Source: Terasakiella pusilla DSM 6293 (GTDB taxonomy: Bacteria > Pseudomonadota > Alphaproteobacteria > Rhodospirillales > Terasakiellaceae). From it: DNA of 64,000 nucleotides. The position numbers and the translations under genes are program-made. Below are positions 1-9,782 of this stretch, piece after piece. Numbering within the stretch: position 1 is the stretch's first letter; the number at the start of each line of letters is the position of its first letter. The DNA lies in assembly GCF_000688235.1 (NCBI RefSeq), contig NZ_JHYO01000021.1:1-64000 (forward strand). The letters run 5' to 3'. The notes beneath the pieces are model-generated. The model did not search any database and was not told where the DNA came from. It was given only the letters and a program-made list of their open reading frames with translations.

Positions 1-810
1 TGAAAATCCCGCGTTCGACCTATTACGCTGTCCGCAGTTCCCGCGACAAGTGCTGCAAGGGGGAGAATTCTTATAATCTCAGGCTCATGCGGATAATTGA
101 CGAGAAGTTTTTGGAAGACCCATGCTATGGGGCTCGCCAGATGATGCGTTGGCTGCGAATGCAGGGCTATAACGTGGGTCGCAAGCGGGTTCGCCGCTTG
201 ATGAAACTGTTGGGGCTGGAGGCTCTATATCAAAAGCCCAATACGTCAAAGCCACACCCAGAACACAAGATTTATCCCTATATTTTGAGAAATCTAGTCA
301 TAGATCGCCCAAACCAGGTCTGGTGTGCCGATATCACCTATATTCCAGTTAAGCGGGGCTTTCTCTATCTGGTGGCGATTATGGATTGGTATAGCCGGAA
401 GGTCTTGGCATGGCGATTGTCAAATTCTATGGAGGCAAGCTTTTGTGTAGAGGCATTGGAAAAGGCCTTGAGCAAATATCCCAAGCCAGAAATTTTCAAT
501 ACCGACCAAGGCAGCCAGTTTAAGGGCTTTGACTGGATTGAAAACTCAAGGATCACAACATCAAAATATCTATGGATGGCAAAGGCCGTTGGATGGATAA
601 CGTCTTTATTGAACGGCTGTGGAGGAGCTTGTAATATGAATGGGTCTATCTTTACGGATTTGAAGGTGGCAAGGATGCTCGTCTGAAAATAGATCACTGG
701 GTGCAAAATATAACCAATATCGCCCTCATTCTGCCCTTGACGGCGTCCCGCCTAATTGGGTTTACTACCGTTCATCGGGCTTAACCCCGATGAACGGTAT
801 GGCAGCATAA
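1..810 (+). pseudogene. IS3-family transposase OrfB, 5'-truncated and broken
   Basis: Reading from base 3 gives an IS3-type OrfB with the HTH_21-like region (YGARQMMRWL) and a DDE/rve integrase core: first Asp in VWCADITYIP, second Asp in FNTDQGSQF. The frame is lost near 545-550. The next frame continues the family sequence with the final catalytic Glu (FIERLWRSL), then has a TAA where a Lys codon is expected near 635. A second shift near 705-709 restores YNQYRPHSALDG, and the remnant stops at 808-810. Two frameshifts and one nonsense codon make it non-functional. The left part lies outside the window. About 60 bases after the stop resemble the right end of such an element. Family assignment is firm; the exact IS group is not. 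Confidence 0.85.
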
Positions 811-876
811 AATCAGCTCAGGCGCCCCACCTTATATTCGCTGCCAGACTGTCCAACATATGGGAGCCACTTCTAT

Positions 877-991
877 TTAAAGTGGACATGCTGATACCCA
901 GATCAGCAGCAACCTGTTTGCGGGACAATCCGCTTGTTAAAGCAAGCTAGACAGCTTCACGTTTAAATTCATCAGATTTTTTGAGACTCAT
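877..991 (-). pseudogene. IS3-family OrfA N-terminal fragment
   Basis: The minus strand carries an ATG at 991 with a strong AGGAGG site, then MSLKKSDEFKREAV and a TAG at 947-949, then LALTSGLSRKQVAADLG, an OrfA helix-turn-helix typical of IS3-family elements. The reading ends abruptly near 877, where it abuts in opposite orientation the right end of the OrfB remnant. The stop at codon 15 and the truncation make it a dead fragment. Its left terminal sequence probably ends near 1070, about 14 bases from the stop codon of the neighbouring GST gene, so the element stopped just short of disrupting that gene. Confidence 0.75.
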
Positions 992-1083
992 TTATTCCTC
1001 CTGTAAATCTCAGTTTAACAGAAGGTGCTCTCCACTTTATAGGGACGGGACCAACTTTTGAGGACTACTAAAATATGGGGGCA

Positions 1084-1995
1084 TTACCCTCGACCGTGCG
1101 CACTCATGAAATCAAGCTCCGGCCCCAGAGGGATGACACCTGTCGGGTTGATGGTTTTATGGCTGGCGTAATAATGGGTTTTGATATGATCCATATTCAC
1201 GGTGTCGGCGACGCCTTCAATTTGATACAGCTCGCGCAAGAATCCCCACAGGTTCGGGTAATCAACGATGCGTTTTTTGTTACATTTAAAATGTCCGACA
1301 TAGACCGCATCAAAGCGCACAAGGGTGGTGAAGAGACGCCAGTCGGCCTCGGTAATTTGTTCGCCGACAAGATAGCGGTTTTGACCTAAAATCTTTTCCA
1401 CATGATCAAGGGCGTCAAACAGGTTTTCAAAAGCTTCTTCATAAGCTTCTTGCGTGGTGGCGAAGCCGGTTTTGTACACACCGTTGTTGATCTTGTCGTA
1501 GACGAAGCTATTAATTTCGTCGATTTGATCGCGCAAAGCCACCGGGTAATAATCCGTGCCGCCCGCGCCAAATTCAGCATTCAGCATACGGATGATTTCC
1601 GCACTTTCATTACTGACGATCGTATTAGTCTTTTTATCCCACAGGATCGGCACCGTCACGCGGGTGGTGATGTCGGGATCAACGCTTGTGTAAAGGGTGT
1701 GAAGTGGTTGTCCGTCCGGTAAAATCCAGCCTTTATCCAGCATAATGGGATCGACAACAACCACATCGATATCGTTTTCCAGCCCTTTTAGGGATCGGAA
1801 AATCAAGGTGCGATGCGCCCAAGGGCAGGCGAGGGAGACATAGAGGCGATAGCGCCCGCTTTCTGGTGCGAAGTCGGTGCTGCCATCGGCTTTCACCCAG
1901 TTACGGAACTGACTTTCCTGACGTTTGAATTTACCGCCCGTGCTTTTTGTGTCGTACCATTGATCCTGCCATGTCCCGTCGACGAGCAATCCCAT
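1084..1995 (-). CDS. yqjG: Glutathione S-transferase family protein, glutathionyl-hydroquinone reductase type (YqjG/ECM4)
   Basis: A 303-residue soluble protein with a thioredoxin-like N-terminal domain carrying the xi-class motif CPWA (Cys57-Ala60, inside SLACPWAHR) and an all-alpha C-terminal GST domain. The family uses the active-site Cys to reduce glutathionyl-hydroquinones with glutathione, a detoxification or quinone-recycling role in the cytosol. Length is slightly short of the usual 310-330 residues, but the conserved C-terminal stretch NPTGVIPLGPELD is present, so the gene looks intact although an IS remnant starts just downstream. It is divergent from a LysR regulator 108 bases away, which probably controls it. 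Function is by family, not proven here. Confidence 0.87.
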   Translation of the reverse strand: MGLLVDGTWQDQWYDTKSTGGKFKRQESQFRNWVKADGSTDFAPESGRYRLYVSLACPWAHRTLIFRSLKGLENDIDVVVVDPIMLDKGWILPDGQPLHTLYTSVDPDITTRVTVPILWDKKTNTIVSNESAEIIRMLNAEFGAGGTDYYPVALRDQIDEINSFVYDKINNGVYKTGFATTQEAYEEAFENLFDALDHVEKILGQNRYLVGEQITEADWRLFTTLVRFDAVYVGHFKCNKKRIVDYPNLWGFLRELYQIEGVADTVNMDHIKTHYYASHKTINPTGVIPLGPELDFMSAHGRG

Positions 1996-2103
1996 TTGTC
2001 TCTCCCTTCTTTGATTTACAGAGTTGTGATGATTAAGGATGTACTGTTTTTTGTATAATGATAATATGGTGGGGATGAAAATAATTGTTTCTTAGGGCGA
2101 ACA

Positions 2104-3012
2104 ATGAATAATTTAACGGGCATGATGATTTTTGCACAAGTGGTGCAATCGGGCAGTTTTTCGAAAGCCGCAGATACGTTGGGGATGTCGAAATCTTCCG
2201 TGAGTAAAAAGATCACTTTTTTGGAAGACCGCTTGGGGGTTCGTCTGCTCAATCGCACCACCCGAAAATTGAGCCTGACTGAAGTCGGGCAGGTGTTTTA
2301 CGAACGTTGCGAACGTATCATGAGTGAAGCTGAAGAAGCCGAACTTGCGATCACCCGCTTGCAGGATGAACCGCGCGGGCATCTTAAGATCAGTGCACCT
2401 GTCAGTTTTGGGATCAAACATCTGGGGAAGCCACTGGCGACCTTTATGTCCCAATATGAAGATTTAAGCGTGGAAGTGTCCTTGAATGATCGCTTTGTCG
2501 ATATTGTGGAAGAAGGGTTCGATATGGCGATCCGCATTGGACGCCTGCCCGACTCCTCGTTAATCGCGAAAAAAATTGGGGTGTCCCGTTTATTGGTGGT
2601 CGCGGCCCCGTCCTATCTGGAAAAGCATGGACGACCACAACACCCTCACGATCTGGAAGACCATAAATGTATGAGCTATACTTTGTCACGGGGGGCAGGC
2701 CATTGGCCTTTTGTTGAAGATGGCAAGCCCATGTCGGTTAAGATTGATGGGGGAATCAAGGTCAATAACGGAGATTTGGCACGGGATATGACGATTGCCG
2801 GGGCGGGTATCGCCTATTCTCCCTCCTTTATCATCGGGCCGGATGTGCGCGAAGGAAGGGTCGAGGTCCTGTTGGGGGAGTTTGAACCCGAACCCGTCAA
2901 TATGTACGCCGTTTATCCCCACAACCGTCATTTGTCGGCAAAGGTGCGGCTGTTTGTGGATTTTTTGAAAGACTGGTTTAGTCAATGCCCGTCGTGGGAC
3001 ACCAAGCTATAA
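2104..3012 (+). CDS. LysR-family transcriptional regulator
   Basis: A 302-residue LysR-type regulator. The N-terminal winged helix-turn-helix occupies roughly residues 1-60 (SFSKAADTLGMSKSSVSKKI, then LGVRLLNRTTRKL), followed by the LysR substrate-binding domain (about 90-295). It belongs to the large CrgA/YafC-like subgroup with the GHLKISAPVSFG domain start. It is divergently transcribed from the yqjG-like GST, the usual arrangement for a LysR regulator acting on its neighbour, so a role in quinone or electrophile response is a reasonable inference. The inducer cannot be read from the sequence. The gene runs tail-to-tail into the vWA/GATase-like membrane protein with 2 bases between stops. 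Confidence 0.88.
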   Translation: MNNLTGMMIFAQVVQSGSFSKAADTLGMSKSSVSKKITFLEDRLGVRLLNRTTRKLSLTEVGQVFYERCERIMSEAEEAELAITRLQDEPRGHLKISAPVSFGIKHLGKPLATFMSQYEDLSVEVSLNDRFVDIVEEGFDMAIRIGRLPDSSLIAKKIGVSRLLVVAAPSYLEKHGRPQHPHDLEDHKCMSYTLSRGAGHWPFVEDGKPMSVKIDGGIKVNNGDLARDMTIAGAGIAYSPSFIIGPDVREGRVEVLLGEFEPEPVNMYAVYPHNRHLSAKVRLFVDFLKDWFSQCPSWDTKL

Positions 3013-3014
3013 TC

Positions 3015-5057
3015 TTAACGGCTTTCCCGCCACCAGCCCGCCAGCCATAGACCAAGCGCGAGCAGGAAGATCAGCCAAACCGGCAACAAGGCGGTATGTT
3101 GGCTGCCAATGACAGCTTTTGCGTTGTTTTGCTTGAGACCTATCCAGCCGGAGCCAAAGCTGCTGGCCTCAGCCCCTGTGCGGCGAACGCGGGGCAGACC
3201 GTCATCAATCCAGCGAATGTCTCCACCGGTTTGGGCGACGATCTCTTGCAAGGGCAGGGCGCTGGCGCGGGGGTCGATAAATTCTTTGGGGTTGGGGCTG
3301 CCGACTGTGGTGACGGCGCTATACTCCCCGGTTTGGGCGCGATAAATACCGGGTGTCGCCGCTTCGATGGTGGCTTGGCTGCGTCCTTTGGCGATGGGCC
3401 GCAGCGTGATGTCTTGGCTTGATCCATCGGGTCTGGTTACTGTGACGGTGGGGCGGTTCGGGGATAGGCTTTGGCGAATGATATCAAGGCTTGCTTGATC
3501 GCCTTTTTGCAGGATGAGCCGTTCTTCTTCCAGATCCGGTTCTTTCATGAGCCAATGGACCACGTGGCGCACAAGGTCCGCATGGGGACCACCGCCATCA
3601 AACCCACGCGCCCACATCCACATCTGGTCACTCAGCAGCATGGCGATGCGCCCGTCATCAATGCGATTAACGACCAGTAGCGGGTTGCCTTTATCACTTT
3701 GCAGGATGGTTTTTCCGGTGATGTCGGTTGTGTCGATGACACGCACCCAGCGTCCCCATTTATTTTCGTCCCCCGATAAATTGGCGCTAATGGGGTGGCG
3801 TGCCCCGGTTTGGCTGCGGGTGACACGATAGGGGGTATCTTCAAGGACCTGTCCGCTGGGGCGGGCGGGCAGTAGGTCGCCTAAACGGGTATGGGCAAGG
3901 CTGCGCGGTCCGGCAAAATCCGGTCCGGCGGACACAAGCAAGGCTCCGCCGTTTTTGACGTATTCTTTGATATTGTCAAAGTAGCTTTCGCTGAGGACAT
4001 TGTGTTTGTAATAGCGATCAAAGATGATGAGGTCGAAATCATCCAGTTTTTCTTCAAACAATTCGCGCACAGGAAAGGCGATGAGGGACAGTTCGTTTAA
4101 CGGGGTGAAATCTTCCTTTTCGGACGGGCGCAGGATGGTGAAGTGCACCAGATCGACGGCGGGGTCTGAACGTAAAATATTGCGCCATGTGCGTTGTCCC
4201 TGATGGGGTTGGCCGGAGACCAGCAAGACCCGAAGGCGATCATGGACCCCGTTGACGTTGAGGGCATAGACGTTATTGGACAAGCTAATTTCACCGGGCA
4301 GAGGATCGGTCTCAATGACCAGAACAGTGTCGCCGGCATGTTTTGGGGTGTATTGGGCTTCAAACGCTCCGTTTTCAACGGCGCGAAAAGGCGTTTTGCT
4401 GCCATCGGGTAGGATCAGCCGTAAGGGGGCCGCGGGGTTAATTTTGCCATTATCCAGCACGTGTGCGCGAATGGTTAACGGATGATTGACCAGTCCGTAG
4501 TGTGGCGCATCCACGATCTTTAAGCGTCGATCCTGATCGTCTTTATGGCCCGTCAACAGCACATGTAAGGGGCCGTTGGTGTCAATTTTCTGGTCAAGGT
4601 CATGGATTTGACCGTCCGTAATCAGGATAGCCCCAGCGTAACGGTCCGGGTCGATGCCGGAGATGGCTTGTTGCAATGTCCCAAGGGCACGGGTGCCGCG
4701 CTTGTCTTCTTTTCCATCGGGGGTGATGTCAAGATAGCGCACTTCCAGATTGGGGGTATCTGCAAGTTTGGCTTTTAGGGCAGCAAGGGTTTGATCAGTT
4801 TGATCGGTGCGGTCCTGCAAGGTTTGGCTGGAGGATCGATCAACCAACACAAGGGCAATATCGTTGAGGTCTTGTGTTTCCTTTTGGATGATTTGTGGAT
4901 TAAACAGGCTGATCCAGACCAGCAGGCAGGCCGCCGCGCGAAACCACATCCCGCGGGGAAAACGCAAGTAAGACCATATCCCGATCGCAAGCAGTATCAC
5001 GCCTAATAAAAGCAGAATGGGCAGCGGGAGAACCGGATCAAAGGTCAAGGTGTTCAT
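3015..5057 (-). CDS. Membrane protein with vWA-like and glutamine amidotransferase-like domains
   Basis: A 680-residue protein, last gene of the moxR cluster. Two N-terminal membrane segments (about residues 10-30 and 38-55) are followed by a vWA-like segment with a MIDAS-like DRSSS, beta-rich middle domains, and a class I glutamine amidotransferase-like fold (around FDLIIFDRYY and KNGGALLVSAGPDF). A last membrane segment lies near the C-terminus (LLPVWLIFLLALGLWLAGWW). I see no catalytic Cys-His pair, so amidotransferase activity is unlikely. The start overlaps the stop of the DUF4159 gene by 4 bases (ATGA), implying translational coupling. The family accompanies MoxR/DUF58/BatA-type genes, thought to assemble or mature envelope complexes; the exact role is unknown. 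Confidence 0.8.
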   Translation of the reverse strand: MNTLTFDPVLPLPILLLLGVILLAIGIWSYLRFPRGMWFRAAACLLVWISLFNPQIIQKETQDLNDIALVLVDRSSSQTLQDRTDQTDQTLAALKAKLADTPNLEVRYLDITPDGKEDKRGTRALGTLQQAISGIDPDRYAGAILITDGQIHDLDQKIDTNGPLHVLLTGHKDDQDRRLKIVDAPHYGLVNHPLTIRAHVLDNGKINPAAPLRLILPDGSKTPFRAVENGAFEAQYTPKHAGDTVLVIETDPLPGEISLSNNVYALNVNGVHDRLRVLLVSGQPHQGQRTWRNILRSDPAVDLVHFTILRPSEKEDFTPLNELSLIAFPVRELFEEKLDDFDLIIFDRYYKHNVLSESYFDNIKEYVKNGGALLVSAGPDFAGPRSLAHTRLGDLLPARPSGQVLEDTPYRVTRSQTGARHPISANLSGDENKWGRWVRVIDTTDITGKTILQSDKGNPLLVVNRIDDGRIAMLLSDQMWMWARGFDGGGPHADLVRHVVHWLMKEPDLEEERLILQKGDQASLDIIRQSLSPNRPTVTVTRPDGSSQDITLRPIAKGRSQATIEAATPGIYRAQTGEYSAVTTVGSPNPKEFIDPRASALPLQEIVAQTGGDIRWIDDGLPRVRRTGAEASSFGSGWIGLKQNNAKAVIGSQHTALLPVWLIFLLALGLWLAGWWRESR

Positions 5058-7723
5058 AGGCCCAACCTTTGCAAAATGGCGGGCAGATGTACCTGATCGC
5101 CTTTGTAATTACCGCTTAGGATATACATCACCAGATTAATGCCAAATCGATATGCTTGTTCGCGCTGAATTTCATCCCCCGGGACAACGGGGTAAATCGG
5201 GCGCATCTGATCATCGCGCGCCCATGCCTGTACCCAAGCATTATTCCCGATTAAAACAGAGGAGACACGGTCGCGGCTTTGATCGGCATTGGTCTCCACC
5301 CAGACGTCTTTATGATCATATCTGCCGGGATAGTCCTGCAGTAAGTAAAAGGATCGGGTGAGCACGTGGTCGGCGGGGACTTGTTGCAGGCTGGGGATGT
5401 TCAGCCCTTGGGTCAATCTGGTCAGATTGGGGGTAGGTTTGCTGCCCATGGTATCAATCAACAGAAAGCCGCCTTTACTTAAAAACGTGTTTAAGCGCGC
5501 GCTGGCTTCCGTGCTTAGGGCAGGCTGTGTGGGCTGGGTTGCCCAGTAAATCAGCGGGAATAGAGAGGGGTCGTCTTTTTCCGGATCGTAAGGCATGGTC
5601 GGGCCAAGTTCCACGGCGGTTCGACGCCTTAGGACGGACGCCAGCCCATCCAGACCGCGCCGTGTGGTGTCGTCCATTTTTGCATCGCCGGTCTCCAGAT
5701 AGGCCAGACGCATCTGGTTTGCGGCGGCCATCATTTTGTCCCAGTCAGGTTCAGCCTGTGCGTGGACGCAACTCAGGAGCAGGAACGCGATGGCAGCGGC
5801 TGCGGTCTTGACCATCCTAAATCGGGCGATGGATAGCGCCCAGTCACAAAGGGCCAGTATAAAGGCACCAAGCAAAGCCCAAGGGGCGAGCGAGGTCTGT
5901 TGGTTCTGGCTGAAAGATTGCACCACTACCCCATGCGGGAGCTCACGAAGCGGGGCAAGGTTCGTAAGGCGCGGTCCTAGGTTAAAGGCGTAGAGGTTCT
6001 GTTCCGTACCATAAAGGCCCGGTGGGTGCTCGGCGCTGACATCGGGCGGGGTGAGTGTTTCTGCTGGTAAGGGACGTGCTGCACCATAAGGGCTGACAAG
6101 CTGGGCGTTGTGATCAAACAATCGATAGGGCGGCAGGTCGCGCACGCGTTGGTCAAAACTATTGCCTTCACTTAGGGCTAAAAGGCGGGTCAGCATCAGT
6201 TCAAACGTACCGGAGAGAGGCAGGTTTGACCAGTCAGGCACAGGCGTGACATGAAACAGGACGGACCAGCCGTTGCCGATTTTACGGGCACTGACCAAAG
6301 GGGTGCCATCTTCCAACTGTGCCCATGATTTTTCAGCGAGGTTGGCATCAGGACGGGCCAGCACCTGCTTTTTGATGCTGAGGTCTTTGGGAAGGTCTAG
6401 CCCGAAAAAGGGACTTTGTTCGGGGAAGGGGGCGAGCTTACTGGGAGCCTTCCAGCTGAGTGTTCCGCCAAGGGCGCGTTCTCCAAGCATAAGCTGTACC
6501 GGCAGAAGGTCAAACAGGGCTGGACGCGGCGTATCGGTCAGGGTGGTATTGGCAAAGCGGATAAAGATACCGCCTTGGGTAATCCAGTTGGCAAGTTGCC
6601 CGGACGCGTTTGCTGCAAGGACCACATCGCCTGTGTGGATCATCAAGGACAATTTGCGGGATAGTAAAGTCGCTAGATCCCCCTCAATGATCGGGGCGTG
6701 GGGGGCCAATCCTTTGCGCAGGTAATAGGCGGGATGCAGCAGGTTTTTGTCGGTCGTGCGGGCTTGAAGGATGCCGACAGGGCGGTCGCGCCATTTTTCG
6801 TCCAGCAGATAATGGGCCGCTGGATTGAGGGTGCGATCCAGACGCAGTAGGGTTGCGCGCGCCCGTAATTCATTGGGAACTGACACGGATATGGTCTTGT
6901 CGGTTACTCCTGCATCGAGAGTGATGCGCTGTTGATAAAGCGCCAGACCGTTTTCATCTAGAATGTGCAAGCTTGTCTCAATAGCCCCTTTGTCTTTGAG
7001 GCGGCTAAGGGTGACGTCAAAGCCGGTTTGGGTCCGTTTAACCGCGCTTAGGGCTAACAGGTCAGGCAAAGGAGATTCTGTGATCACCTTCAGGTCGCCA
7101 AGGCCATGAAGCTGGATGGCAAAATCCTCATCAGGAACACTCAGGCCATTGCTGATCCAGATAATCTCGGCAGTATCGTCAAGTTGGCCCAAGGTGTCTT
7201 TTAAGGTGTTAAGCAAGGTCGCATGGTCGTTGGGCCAAGGGTTGGCACGTAGAAGGTCCAGACTTTTCGCCGCCTCTGTTGCCGGGCGAAAATGCGCAGG
7301 GGTGGATTGCGTACCACTGAGCAGCAGGACGTCGCGGTTGTCGATTTTGGCTTGGGTGAGAAGGGTAGACAGTTCTTTTTTTCGGGTGTCCCAACGGTCC
7401 ATGACGCTCCAGTCATTGTCCACGATCAGAACCAAGGGGCTGTCTTTTTCGATCTGTGCGGGTACATAATCGGTGACAGGGCGCGCCATGGCGAGGATCA
7501 AAAAGACGATAATCAGGCTACGTAACAGTAAAATCCACCACGGTGTTTTGGTGGCAAGCTGTTGATCGGATGAAAGTTCCTGCAACAACCGTACGGCAGG
7601 AAAGCGCACAATACTGGGTTTAGGCGGCATGACGCGCAGGAATTGCCACAGTATGGGCAAGAACAGCAAGGACCATAAGGCCCAAGGGGCGGCAAAGCCG
7701 ATTGTACCTAACCCGCCAAACAT
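5054..7723 (-). CDS. BatA N-terminal domain / DUF4159 fusion membrane protein
   Basis: An 889-residue protein when started at the ATG at 7723, which overlaps the DUF58 stop codon by one base (TGATG); a longer frame upstream is inside DUF58 and is rejected. The N-terminus is the BatA-type double membrane anchor (WALWSLLFLPILWQFLRVMP, then WWILLLRSLIIVFLILAMARP), followed by a vWA-like region with DNDWSVMD in place of a clean MIDAS. Near residue 637 a second hydrophobic stretch resembling an internal signal peptide (MVKTAAAAIAFLLLSCVHAQA) leads into the C-terminal DUF4159 domain. This is a common alphaproteobacterial fusion found with MoxR and DUF58. Function is unknown; the C-terminal domain is probably periplasmic. 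Confidence 0.83.
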   Translation of the reverse strand: MFGGLGTIGFAAPWALWSLLFLPILWQFLRVMPPKPSIVRFPAVRLLQELSSDQQLATKTPWWILLLRSLIIVFLILAMARPVTDYVPAQIEKDSPLVLIVDNDWSVMDRWDTRKKELSTLLTQAKIDNRDVLLLSGTQSTPAHFRPATEAAKSLDLLRANPWPNDHATLLNTLKDTLGQLDDTAEIIWISNGLSVPDEDFAIQLHGLGDLKVITESPLPDLLALSAVKRTQTGFDVTLSRLKDKGAIETSLHILDENGLALYQQRITLDAGVTDKTISVSVPNELRARATLLRLDRTLNPAAHYLLDEKWRDRPVGILQARTTDKNLLHPAYYLRKGLAPHAPIIEGDLATLLSRKLSLMIHTGDVVLAANASGQLANWITQGGIFIRFANTTLTDTPRPALFDLLPVQLMLGERALGGTLSWKAPSKLAPFPEQSPFFGLDLPKDLSIKKQVLARPDANLAEKSWAQLEDGTPLVSARKIGNGWSVLFHVTPVPDWSNLPLSGTFELMLTRLLALSEGNSFDQRVRDLPPYRLFDHNAQLVSPYGAARPLPAETLTPPDVSAEHPPGLYGTEQNLYAFNLGPRLTNLAPLRELPHGVVVQSFSQNQQTSLAPWALLGAFILALCDWALSIARFRMVKTAAAAIAFLLLSCVHAQAEPDWDKMMAAANQMRLAYLETGDAKMDDTTRRGLDGLASVLRRRTAVELGPTMPYDPEKDDPSLFPLIYWATQPTQPALSTEASARLNTFLSKGGFLLIDTMGSKPTPNLTRLTQGLNIPSLQQVPADHVLTRSFYLLQDYPGRYDHKDVWVETNADQSRDRVSSVLIGNNAWVQAWARDDQMRPIYPVVPGDEIQREQAYRFGINLVMYILSGNYKGDQVHLPAILQRLGL

Positions 7724-8610
7724 CAACTTTTCCCCTGCGTAATCGCTTGATACAAGGCAAGCAGGGCGCTGGTGGCGCTTTGGTCGGTGGTATGGCAATG
7801 AAAGCTCCAGCCCAGACTATGGGCAAGGGCGCTTAAAGCAAGGCGGCGGCTGGACAAACGATCCCGATAGGCCTCGCGGACGGCACCGACATTGCCAAAA
7901 TAAACGCTACCTTCTTTTTCCAGACCATCAAAACGCACGCGTCCTTCAAAGGGCAGGCTTTCTTCTGCCGGGTCAAGAACCTGCACCAGATGCCCGCGCA
8001 CATGTCGGCGGCTATAGCGTTTCAGGGCTTCTTCCATATCGCTTAACGGGGAGAGGAAATCACCGATCAGCACCAGTTCGGCATGACGCGGCAGATGTTC
8101 GTGGGACGGCAGGCTGATCAGGCTATCGTCTGACGGGTTGGCGTCAAACAGGCGGGCCATGCGGTGCAACGTGGCGCGGCTACTGCTGGGGGGCATGGCT
8201 TCCCCTAACAGGGCGATTTGTTCACCTGCACGAATGAGAAGGGAGGCGAGCGCGAGCGTGAGCACTTCACTGCGATGGATTTTGGTCGCGAGTTTGCGGG
8301 CGCTACTGTAGTGCATGGAGGCAGACGGGTCGCGCCATAGCCAGACTGTCTGGGCGATCTCCCATTCATGTTCGCGCACAAAATGATGTTGGGTTTTTGC
8401 GGATTGTCGCCAGTCGATCCGACGGGTGGATTCCCCGTGTTGATAGGGCCGGAATTGCCAGAAGGTATCGCCTTGTCCCGTTTTATTGCGCCCATGTACC
8501 CCTTGAGCCACGCTGGCAGCGACCCGTTCTGCTTCCACAAGAAGGGGCGGCAGGGTCGCGGCGGCGGTTTCGGCACTGTGTATGGTTTTGGTGGTGGGCA
8601 TGTGGCTCAA
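7723..8610 (-). CDS. DUF58 domain-containing protein
   Basis: A 295-residue protein of the DUF58 family, with the signature RIDWRQSAK and the preceding FRPYQHGE segment. A vWA-like fold follows (TVWLWRDPSASM). No membrane segment or signal peptide is evident. The ATG at 8610 is used here; an in-frame ATG three codons later is equally possible. It lies 5 bases after the moxR stop and its own stop overlaps the start of the BatA/DUF4159 gene, so moxR, DUF58 and the two membrane proteins form one operon. DUF58 proteins are partners of MoxR AAA+ ATPases, probably as chaperone adaptors. The client cannot be told from sequence. Confidence 0.88.
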   Translation of the reverse strand: MSHMPTTKTIHSAETAAATLPPLLVEAERVAASVAQGVHGRNKTGQGDTFWQFRPYQHGESTRRIDWRQSAKTQHHFVREHEWEIAQTVWLWRDPSASMHYSSARKLATKIHRSEVLTLALASLLIRAGEQIALLGEAMPPSSSRATLHRMARLFDANPSDDSLISLPSHEHLPRHAELVLIGDFLSPLSDMEEALKRYSRRHVRGHLVQVLDPAEESLPFEGRVRFDGLEKEGSVYFGNVGAVREAYRDRLSSRRLALSALAHSLGWSFHCHTTDQSATSALLALYQAITQGKS

Positions 8611-8615
8611 TTCGT

Positions 8616-9605
8616 TCAGGGTTTAATTTTTTGGATGAGGTCGGCAATGATCTGGCTGAGGGAGATCCCTTCGGCACGGGCGGCAAAATTGAGCGCCATG
8701 CGGTGCCGCAGGATCGGGGCGGCAAGGGCAACCACATCATCAATCGATGGGCTAAGGCGTTTATGAATAACGGCACGTGCGCGAATGCCGGACATGAGGG
8801 CTTGACTGGCGCGTGGTCCCGGCCCCCAGACCACATGGCGTTTGACACTGTCGAGGGTCGTGGTTTCGGGTCTGCCTTCGCGCACAAGGGTGAGGATGGC
8901 CTCAAGGACGCTTTCGCTCACAGGTACTGTTCGCACCAGTTCCTGCGCGGCAAGGAGCTCTGCTGCGCTGCAAATGCGCTTGGGTGTTTTGCTGTTGTTT
9001 GTGGTGGTGGAAAGTAAGATATCACGCTCGGCCTGCCGGTCAGGATAGGCGACATTGATCTCCATAAAGAAACGGTCGAGCTGGGCTTCAGGCAACGGAT
9101 AGGTACCTTCCTGTTCCAGGGGGTTCTGGGTGGCAAGCACGTGGAACGGGCGTGGCAGTTCATGGTAGTGCCCCGCAACCGAGACACGTTTTTCCTGCAT
9201 GGCTTGCAAAAGGGCCGACTGGGTGCGCGGGCTGGCGCGGTTGATTTCATCCGCCATCAACAACTGGCAGAACAACGGACCTTGTACAAATCGGAAATGG
9301 CGTTTACCGCCCGGGTCTTCGTCCAGTATTTCTGCACCGATGATGTCACTCGGCATCAAGTCGGGGGTGAACTGAACGCGCTTTTCATCCAGTCCCAGAA
9401 CGGTGCCCAAGGTTTCCACCAAGCGGGTTTTTCCCAGACCGGGCAAGCCGATCAGCAGGACGTGTCCACCAGCCAGAATGGTGACCAGTGTTTCTTCGAT
9501 CACGCGATCCTGACCAAAAATAATGCCAGTGACTTCCGTGTGGATCTGGTCCATACGCTCTGCGAGTTGTTCAAGTGCCTGTACGGCTTTTGGATTATCC
9601 TTCAC
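8616..9605 (-). CDS. moxR: MoxR-family AAA+ ATPase
   Basis: A 329-residue AAA+ ATPase with Walker A GLPGLGKT, Walker B LLMADEINRA, sensor 1 within ATQNPLEQEGTYPLPEAQLD, and the C-terminal lid. MoxR ATPases act as chaperones in the activation of metalloenzymes or envelope complexes together with DUF58 and vWA proteins; all these partner types follow in the same operon. It is the first gene of the minus-strand cluster. The promoter should lie in the 177 bases shared with the divergent DUF1285 gene. Confidence 0.92.
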   Translation of the reverse strand: MKDNPKAVQALEQLAERMDQIHTEVTGIIFGQDRVIEETLVTILAGGHVLLIGLPGLGKTRLVETLGTVLGLDEKRVQFTPDLMPSDIIGAEILDEDPGGKRHFRFVQGPLFCQLLMADEINRASPRTQSALLQAMQEKRVSVAGHYHELPRPFHVLATQNPLEQEGTYPLPEAQLDRFFMEINVAYPDRQAERDILLSTTTNNSKTPKRICSAAELLAAQELVRTVPVSESVLEAILTLVREGRPETTTLDSVKRHVVWGPGPRASQALMSGIRARAVIHKRLSPSIDDVVALAAPILRHRMALNFAARAEGISLSQIIADLIQKIKP

Positions 9606-9782
9606 TGATTTTCACCCTTGTTTTGATCCTGTGGGAACACTATTTGATTGGTACAGCCCGATTTAGAGAATGATATCCAAACCATATGACAAAGATATGA
9701 TCTAAACCGCACAAACCAAACATTTATCTTTTAAATTCAGTGAAAAAACTGGTACACAAATCTAAAGCCGGGGGAGGAAAGT

